NCBI GenBank assembly: GCA_964390645.1
Contig: CAYMLL010000285.1
Span: 1 to 9,982 of the forward strand
Direction of reading: 5' to 3'
Source: CAYMLL01 sp964390645
Lineage (GTDB): Bacteria > Planctomycetota > UBA8108
DNA: 9,982 nucleotides
The stretch's first letter is position 1. The number at the start of each line of letters is the position of its first letter. This document shows positions 5,856 to 9,982 of the stretch, in pieces. The notes beneath the pieces were generated by a model that worked only from the letters and a program-made list of their open reading frames with translations, made no database searches and was not told the origin of the DNA. The position numbers were made by a program, and so were the translations under genes.

Positions 5856-8800
5856 TCATGGCCCGCCGCGAAGCAGGCGAGCCGGTCGCAGACCCTCGGA
5901 TCCCGATGCGAAACCCTTTCCGACGGCAGAACGATGCCCGGAGCGCCCTCGTTCGCATCCCCAGTAGAAGCTCCCGCCGCGTCGCACGACATCGTGAGAC
6001 CCTGTCGGCGAGACCAGTCGTTCCCCGCTGCCTCCCGCGACCGGGATCTCGAGGCTCCCGTACGTGTCGCGGCACCATTCGAACACGTTGCCAGCGATAT
6101 CGTGAAAGCCGAAGAGGTTCGGCCGGTACGAGCCGACCGGCGCGTGAATCGCGTGGCCGTCGTCCCAGGTCAGGTTCGTCGGTCGAAGGGTGCCCTTCGC
6201 GCGTTTCCAGCTCTCGTCGGCGAGGTTGGCGAAGCCCTCGAGCGACGCCATGTCGTTGCCGGTGAACCACACGGTTGTCGTGCCGGCGCGCGCGGCGTAC
6301 TCCCACATCGCCTCGGTCGGCAGCTCGAGGCCGAGCTGCGCCAGAATCCGAGTAGCCACCGTCCAGTTGACGTTCTCGACCGGATGCAGCCGCGACGTCT
6401 GCTTGCCGACGAGCGTTCGACCGGGGCCGTAGGCGTTCGGGTTGCTGCCGGTCACGCGCTCCCACTGAGCTTGCGTCATCTCGAACTTCGAGAGGAAGAA
6501 GGGCGCGAGCGTCACGTCGCGTACCGGCCCCTCGTCGGCTCGCGCGTCCTTGTCGGTGTTGGCGTCGTGCTCGCCACGCGTGGCGGATGGCGGCTCGCAT
6601 CCCATCGAGAAGATCCCGCCAGGAACGAGCACGAAGATCAGGCCGTGCTCTGTGGTCAGCGTCAACTTGCCGTTTGCGTCGCGCGACGGGATCTCGCCGG
6701 TCTCCAGATGGCCGAACTCCTGGAGGTCGGAGTCTGGATCTGCTCCCAGCGGCGCCAGGCCCTCTTGAGGGACGATTTGCAGACCGTCGTAGACCGGGGA
6801 GTGTACGATCTCTTCGATCACACGACTCCAGTCGCCTCGCCGTGAGTCGATCGTCTTCGCGCGCACTTGCCGCGCGAGCGCGAGTCGCGGTCTCACGCGC
6901 TCGACATCGAGTGTGTCGAAGGTCTTCATCTCGCGAACGAGCCGAGCGAGCTGGTCGTGCCACCACTGGTCCGTCGGCTCGTCGAAGACTCTCGCGGCGT
7001 CGATCTCGCGGTCGATCTGCTCGATCTCCTCGGCGATGCGTAGCAGCTCGCCCTCGAGCTCGTCGGTCGCCGTGTATCCTAGCGGCGCTCGTCCCGTCGG
7101 CCACTGCTCCGCCGACGGGACGCGCGGCACCGACAGCGGGACGCCGCCACCGGGATTGTACCACCACGTCGATCGTGAAGGGATCAGCAGGTCGCTGGAT
7201 CCATCCGCCTTCAGCAGCACGAGCTCGAGATCGAAGACGAGATCGTCGCTCGCTCGGCTGACCTGATGCACCTCGACGTCGAGGACGCTGTCTCCGGAGA
7301 GCAGAGCCGCGGCGGCCTCGGGCTCGGGAAGATCGACCTTGCGGAGCTTCATCGGCGCGTCCGGCGATGGCGGTCGTACGAGCTCGTCGGCGAGAGTGAA
7401 GTGCGAGATCGGTCCCTCGGGCATGCGGCGGCGGAGAATCTCCTGGCCGTTGAGACGGACCACGGCGCCGTCGTTGACGAGGAGTCGGATCTCGAGCGAC
7501 GAGCCGGTTCCGGCCGTCGCCGCGAAACGCCCGCGGAAGTAGGCGGTGGGGGACTTCTCGTCCGCGGACGGTCCACCGAACGGTATGCGCGTCCGGATCA
7601 GCCCCGCGTCGCGCTCGCGTGCCTCTTCGAGCTTGTCGCGGGTCTCGCGACGCTCGGCTTCGAGATCGGCTATCTCGTGAAATCGTGGGTGCAAGCTCGC
7701 GTGGTCGAGCGGTCGTCCCGCGGCGGCGAGCTCCGCGAGATCGGCTGCGTGCAGATCCAGGCGATCGAGGAGGTCTCGCGCCTCGACGATCCAGCTCTCG
7801 AACGTCTCGATGCGGTCGTGCTCCGCGGGTCCAAGCTTCTCGGCGCGCTCTCGAAGCTCCTCGATGCGGCGAAAGTCGCTGAGACGTAGGAGCCTGTCGA
7901 GTCGTGTGCTGCTCTTGATAGCGACCACGCACGTCGTGGCGAAGGCGATAAGGAGGAACGTGAGCACCGTGCTGGCCCAGAGCACCGCGGTGCGGTGGCG
8001 CTTGACGAACTTCGCGACGCGGTAGCCGGTCGTCGGCGGGCCTGCGAGCACCGGCCGGTGTTCGCGGTAGCGGTTGATGTCCGCCGACAGCTCCGCGGCA
8101 GATCCGTAACGCCGCGCGCGATCGCGATCGAGCGCCTTCATGACGATCCACCCGAGGTCGGAGCGCAGGATTTCCCCGAGCGCTTCCGGACGCGTGTCGC
8201 GGCGATCGGCGACACTCTCGGTACGCTTGCGGTTGAGCGAGCTCCAGCGGCGCGATGGCGTCGGCGGCTCCTCGTCCCGGATGATCCTCAGCATCTCGTC
8301 GACGGCCGCCTTGCGAAGCACGTCCGGGTCGTGAGGTGTCTCGCCGACGAGAAGCACGTAGAGGAGTACGCCGAGCGAGTAGATGTCGGTAAGATGATCG
8401 ACCTCCTCGCCGCCGGACTCCGCCTGCTCCGGGCTCATGAACGTCGGCGTGCCGACGACCTGGCCGAACTCGGTGTAGAGAGTGCGCTCGGTGAGGCGCT
8501 GCTGCGTGGACTTCGCGACGCCGAAGTCGATGACCTTGACCGCAGGCTCGTTGTCGGAGCTCGCGACGAGGATGTTCGAAGGCTTCAAGTCGCGATGGAC
8601 AATGCCCTTGAGGTGCGCGTGGTGAATGCCGGCGCAGACCCGGCGAAAGAGCTCGAGCCGGGCGTCGAGCGTCAGTCGATGTCGGTCGCAGTACTCCGTG
8701 ATCGGGAACCCGTGACAGGGCTCCATCACGAAGTAGGGGCGTCCGTCCTCCGTTTCGCCAGCGTCGAAGACTTTCGCGATGACGTCGTGATTGAGGAGAG

Positions 8801-9257
8801 CGAGCGCCTGACGCTCGCTTTCGAAGCGCGCCAGAACGGATTCCGTCTGCAGTCCCGGGCGGATCAGCTTCACCGCCACGCGTCGCTTCACCGGCTCGGC
8901 CTGCTCGGCCAGGCAGACGACACCCATGCCGCCCTCGCCGAGCACGGAGAGCATCTTGTACGGACCGATGCGCTCGACCGGCGGCTTCTTCGAGGGAGCG
9001 CGCTCGTCCGTCGGCGACGCGTGGACGAGAGAAGCGGGGAAGACGGCCTCGTGGCGCTCAGGCGCATCGCCATCATGCTCTGGCTCGTCGCGTTCGAGCA
9101 CTGCGAGCTCACGCGCGATCAGCGCCTCGAATCCCGGAAAGAGGGCCTGGTACTCGGCGGCCGAACGCACGCGACCCTTGCGCCTGTCGCGAAGATACTC
9201 CGCAGTGAAGGCGACGAGGATCCCGGGCTCTTCTTCGCGGAAAAGTGTATCGGCCAT
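5856..9257 (-). CDS. membrane Ser/Thr protein kinase with extracytoplasmic coiled coil, beta-sandwich and FGE/SUMF1-like domain
   Basis: The product has 1133 aa. Residues 100-400 are a Hanks-type (PknB-like) kinase with all key residues: glycine loop GEGGMG 107-112, ATP lysine K130 (VAVK), alpha-C glutamate E148, catalytic HRDLKPSN 221-228 (Asp223, Asn228), DFG 244-246, and GTPTFMSPEQA 269-279. It should be active. An N-terminal about 95-residue segment with AEYLRDRRKG is common in planctomycete kinases. One membrane helix lies at about 425-447, so the rest is extracytoplasmic: a charged coiled coil (460-555), a beta-sandwich with LLVNDGAVVRLNGQEI and VLDVEVHQVSRASDDLVFDL (572-682), a second helical stretch (730-820), and an FGE-sulfatase-like domain (868-1130) with PVENVNW, LPTEAMWEYAARAG, GNVFEWCRD and RRGGSF. 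The copper-binding cysteine pair of true formylglycine enzymes is replaced (W1099, G1104), arguing for a sensor or binding role. An in-frame GTG at 9323 is possible but has no supporting site. Confidence 0.93.
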   Translation of the reverse strand: MADTLFREEEPGILVAFTAEYLRDRRKGRVRSAAEYQALFPGFEALIARELAVLERDEPEHDGDAPERHEAVFPASLVHASPTDERAPSKKPPVERIGPYKMLSVLGEGGMGVVCLAEQAEPVKRRVAVKLIRPGLQTESVLARFESERQALALLNHDVIAKVFDAGETEDGRPYFVMEPCHGFPITEYCDRHRLTLDARLELFRRVCAGIHHAHLKGIVHRDLKPSNILVASSDNEPAVKVIDFGVAKSTQQRLTERTLYTEFGQVVGTPTFMSPEQAESGGEEVDHLTDIYSLGVLLYVLLVGETPHDPDVLRKAAVDEMLRIIRDEEPPTPSRRWSSLNRKRTESVADRRDTRPEALGEILRSDLGWIVMKALDRDRARRYGSAAELSADINRYREHRPVLAGPPTTGYRVAKFVKRHRTAVLWASTVLTFLLIAFATTCVVAIKSSTRLDRLLRLSDFRRIEELRERAEKLGPAEHDRIETFESWIVEARDLLDRLDLHAADLAELAAAGRPLDHASLHPRFHEIADLEAERRETRDKLEEARERDAGLIRTRIPFGGPSADEKSPTAYFRGRFAATAGTGSSLEIRLLVNDGAVVRLNGQEILRRRMPEGPISHFTLADELVRPPSPDAPMKLRKVDLPEPEAAAALLSGDSVLDVEVHQVSRASDDLVFDLELVLLKADGSSDLLIPSRSTWWYNPGGGVPLSVPRVPSAEQWPTGRAPLGYTATDELEGELLRIAEEIEQIDREIDAARVFDEPTDQWWHDQLARLVREMKTFDTLDVERVRPRLALARQVRAKTIDSRRGDWSRVIEEIVHSPVYDGLQIVPQEGLAPLGADPDSDLQEFGHLETGEIPSRDANGKLTLTTEHGLIFVLVPGGIFSMGCEPPSATRGEHDANTDKDARADEGPVRDVTLAPFFLSKFEMTQAQWERVTGSNPNAYGPGRTLVGKQTSRLHPVENVNWTVATRILAQLGLELPTEAMWEYAARAGTTTVWFTGNDMASLEGFANLADESWKRAKGTLRPTNLTWDDGHAIHAPVGSYRPNLFGFHDIAGNVFEWCRDTYGSLEIPVAGGSGERLVSPTGSHDVVRRGGSFYWGCERGRSGHRSAVGKGFASGSEGLRPARLLRGGP

Positions 9258-9265
9258 AACCCAGT

Positions 9266-9270
9266 CCCTC
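9266..9270 (-). promoter_or_regulatory. ribosome binding site that fixes the kinase start
   Basis: GAGGG at 9270-9266 lies 8 nt before ATG at 9257, which opens MADTLFREEE. This supports 9257 over the upstream in-frame GTG at 9323. Confidence 0.6.
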
Positions 9271-9281
9271 GGATTCGGGCG

Positions 9282-9342
9282 CCTGGCAAGAGTCCGCCAG
9301 GAACCTACCCGTGGCTCGCGCACGCCGAGGCGGACCGGTCCG
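9282..9342 (-). promoter_or_regulatory. kinase 5' leader with two perfect inverted repeats
   Basis: Between the transposase remnant and the kinase start there are two dyads. CCTGGC at 9282-9287 and GCCAGG at 9296-9301 form a 6-bp stem with an 8-nt loop, beginning 24 nt upstream of the kinase ATG. CGGACCGGTCCG at 9331-9342 is a continuous 12-bp palindrome. Either could be an operator, or the first an mRNA hairpin near the ribosome site. In DNA this GC-rich, short dyads arise by chance fairly often, so the function is unproven. A possible but poor -35/-10 pair (TTGTTA, CATTCT) lies further upstream near 9357-9386. Confidence 0.3.
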
Positions 9343-9369
9343 TCCCTCTACCGTAAGAATGGACCAGGG

Positions 9370-9698
9370 ACCCGGAAGATAACAACGAATTTCGGCGGGT
9401 CGGGCTTTCTCCGTTCAGATCAGTTCCACCTGCGAGCAACGAGCTCGTGGTACCAGGAGAGAATCGTTTCGGGCGTGACGATAGTGGCGATCTTCTGGAT
9501 GACCTGTCGACCAGGGGCCTTGCCCTTTACCGCGAGCCGACGGCGTTCAGCATGGGTCGATCGAAGTCGTCGGCCGCGAAGCTGTCTCCTGAGGACTCGG
9601 CTCTCCTCGACCAGATAGTCGCTGACGTCCTGCTGGTTACGGTGGATCCGGCAGGCGAGGGTGACCGGCAGGAACTGCCATGGGTGGAGCGTGCTCAC
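9370..9698 (-). pseudogene. N-terminal fragment of an integrase-core transposase, interrupted by a stop
   Basis: From a GTG at 9698 the frame reads HPWQFLPVTLACRIHRNQQD, VSDYLVEESRVLRRQL, RGRRLR, ERRRLAVKGKAPGR, ATIVTPETILSWYHELVARR and WN, then TGA at 9422-9420 (92 codons). This order matches the N-terminal DNA-binding part of a widespread integrase-core transposase group of soil bacteria and planctomycetes, whose members have EENRVLREQL, RRRLAVKGK and TIVTPDTILRWYRELVARKW. Full-length members run on through a DDE integrase core. Just past the stop the same frame reads SERRKPDPPK, like the RRKPGRPPK linker that follows in intact members, so the TGA seems to be an acquired nonsense codon, with the homology lost soon after. 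The catalytic core is missing, so the copy is dead. It lies upstream of the kinase on the same strand. Confidence 0.7.
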
Positions 9699-9781
9699 GG
9701 TGGCCGATGCCGATCGACCGGAGTCGGTGATCGCGAACGGATCGGCTCCCGGTGTCCACGAGCCGTTCGAGTACTTGGAAA
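9699..9781. other. short spacer with no recognisable feature
   Basis: These 83 bp separate the transposase remnant from the Cys-rich fragment. The transposase frame stays open through it (from GTG 9785), but the translation has no family resemblance, and I see no promoter or terminal repeat. Confidence 0.4.
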
Positions 9782-9982
9782 TCACCGGAAAGCAGCCACG
9801 TTTTGCTCCACCCAGGCGACGAAGTCCACCGACTCGAGCGGAAGCTCGCAGGGGCCGCAGTCGTCCGGGAAGGAGTCGCAGCTTTCGCTTCCCTCGAAGA
9901 CGCCGTTGCCTCAGGGTCCCGCCTTCTCGAGCACCACCGCAGCCACCGCGACTCGCGTCGCGCTCGACGAGGTGAACGTCGG
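9782..9982 (-). pseudogene. 3' end of a decayed gene for a Cys-rich secreted protein (CGNGxCE...CGPC motif), cut by window edge
   Basis: One minus frame enters from the right edge, runs 23 codons to a TGA at 9913-9911, and continues as GNGVFEGSESCDSFPDDCGP followed by C and ELPLESVDFVAWVEQNVAAF before TGA at 9784-9782. The middle part matches the short Cys-rich motif CGNGVCEGSESCDSCPDDCGPC seen in secreted proteins of planctomycetes and myxobacteria. Compared with that pattern, the first Cys codon is the TGA and two others are Phe (TTC), while the last three Cys remain. All three changes fit single-base changes from TGC, which points to decay rather than a different motif. The start is outside the window. 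Recoding of TGA or sequencing errors are possible but less likely. No function can be assigned. Confidence 0.45.

Noticed and set aside
5821..8151. Long open frame (776 codons) on the minus strand overlapping the kinase
   Set aside because: Arg/Ala-rich translation with no domain, in an alternative frame of a clear kinase gene; typical shadow frame in GC-rich DNA.
7995..9356. 453-codon open frame antisense to the kinase
   Set aside because: Composition mirrors the kinase codons; no ribosome site and no recognisable motif.
9911..9913. Selenocysteine or recoded TGA at a Cys position
   Set aside because: No hairpin was recognised downstream, two other Cys codons are also lost, and TGA serves as stop in the neighbouring genes, so decay is simpler.

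Overview
This GC-rich window looks like chromosomal DNA from a member of the Planctomycetota or a close uncultured relative, probably a metagenome-assembled scaffold. The signs are long secreted proteins ending in dockerin-like Ca-loop pairs followed by a 'FLFSGGPPPP' or 'FLGGSTPPPP' tail, an ECF-type sigma factor, and a very large membrane Ser/Thr kinase with a C-terminal SUMF1/FGE-like domain. The assignment rests on pattern memory; no search was run.

Layout from left to right. Bases 1-278 hold the broken end of an IS3-family element on the minus strand: the start of orfA joined out of frame to an internal piece of orfB. Bases 297-1379 (minus) encode a 360-aa secreted protein with a dockerin pair. 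A 119-bp divergent spacer follows, then an ECF-like sigma factor on the plus strand (1499-2152). Convergent with it, ending 37 bp away, is one very long secreted multidomain gene on the minus strand (about 2190-5824). A scaffold gap of 10 N (4322-4331) set in poly-G/poly-C junk breaks it, so it shows up as two pieces; I read them as one gene because the gap falls inside a single NPCBM-like domain. Only 31 bp upstream of it, in the same direction, is the 1133-aa kinase (5856-9257). The right end (9370-9982) holds two more decayed minus-strand pieces: the N-terminal part of an integrase-type transposase and the tail of a Cys-rich secreted protein with an in-frame stop.

Reading as a unit (inference): the kinase and the long secreted protein form a likely two-gene operon. 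The kinase has one membrane span and would put a coiled coil, a beta-sandwich and an FGE-like domain outside the cytoplasm. The sigma factor and the second dockerin protein are divergent neighbours. Together this is a plausible transmembrane signalling and envelope or extracellular-protein locus, flanked on both sides by transposase debris. No CRISPR array, rRNA, tRNA, toxin-antitoxin pair or recognisable defence system was seen.
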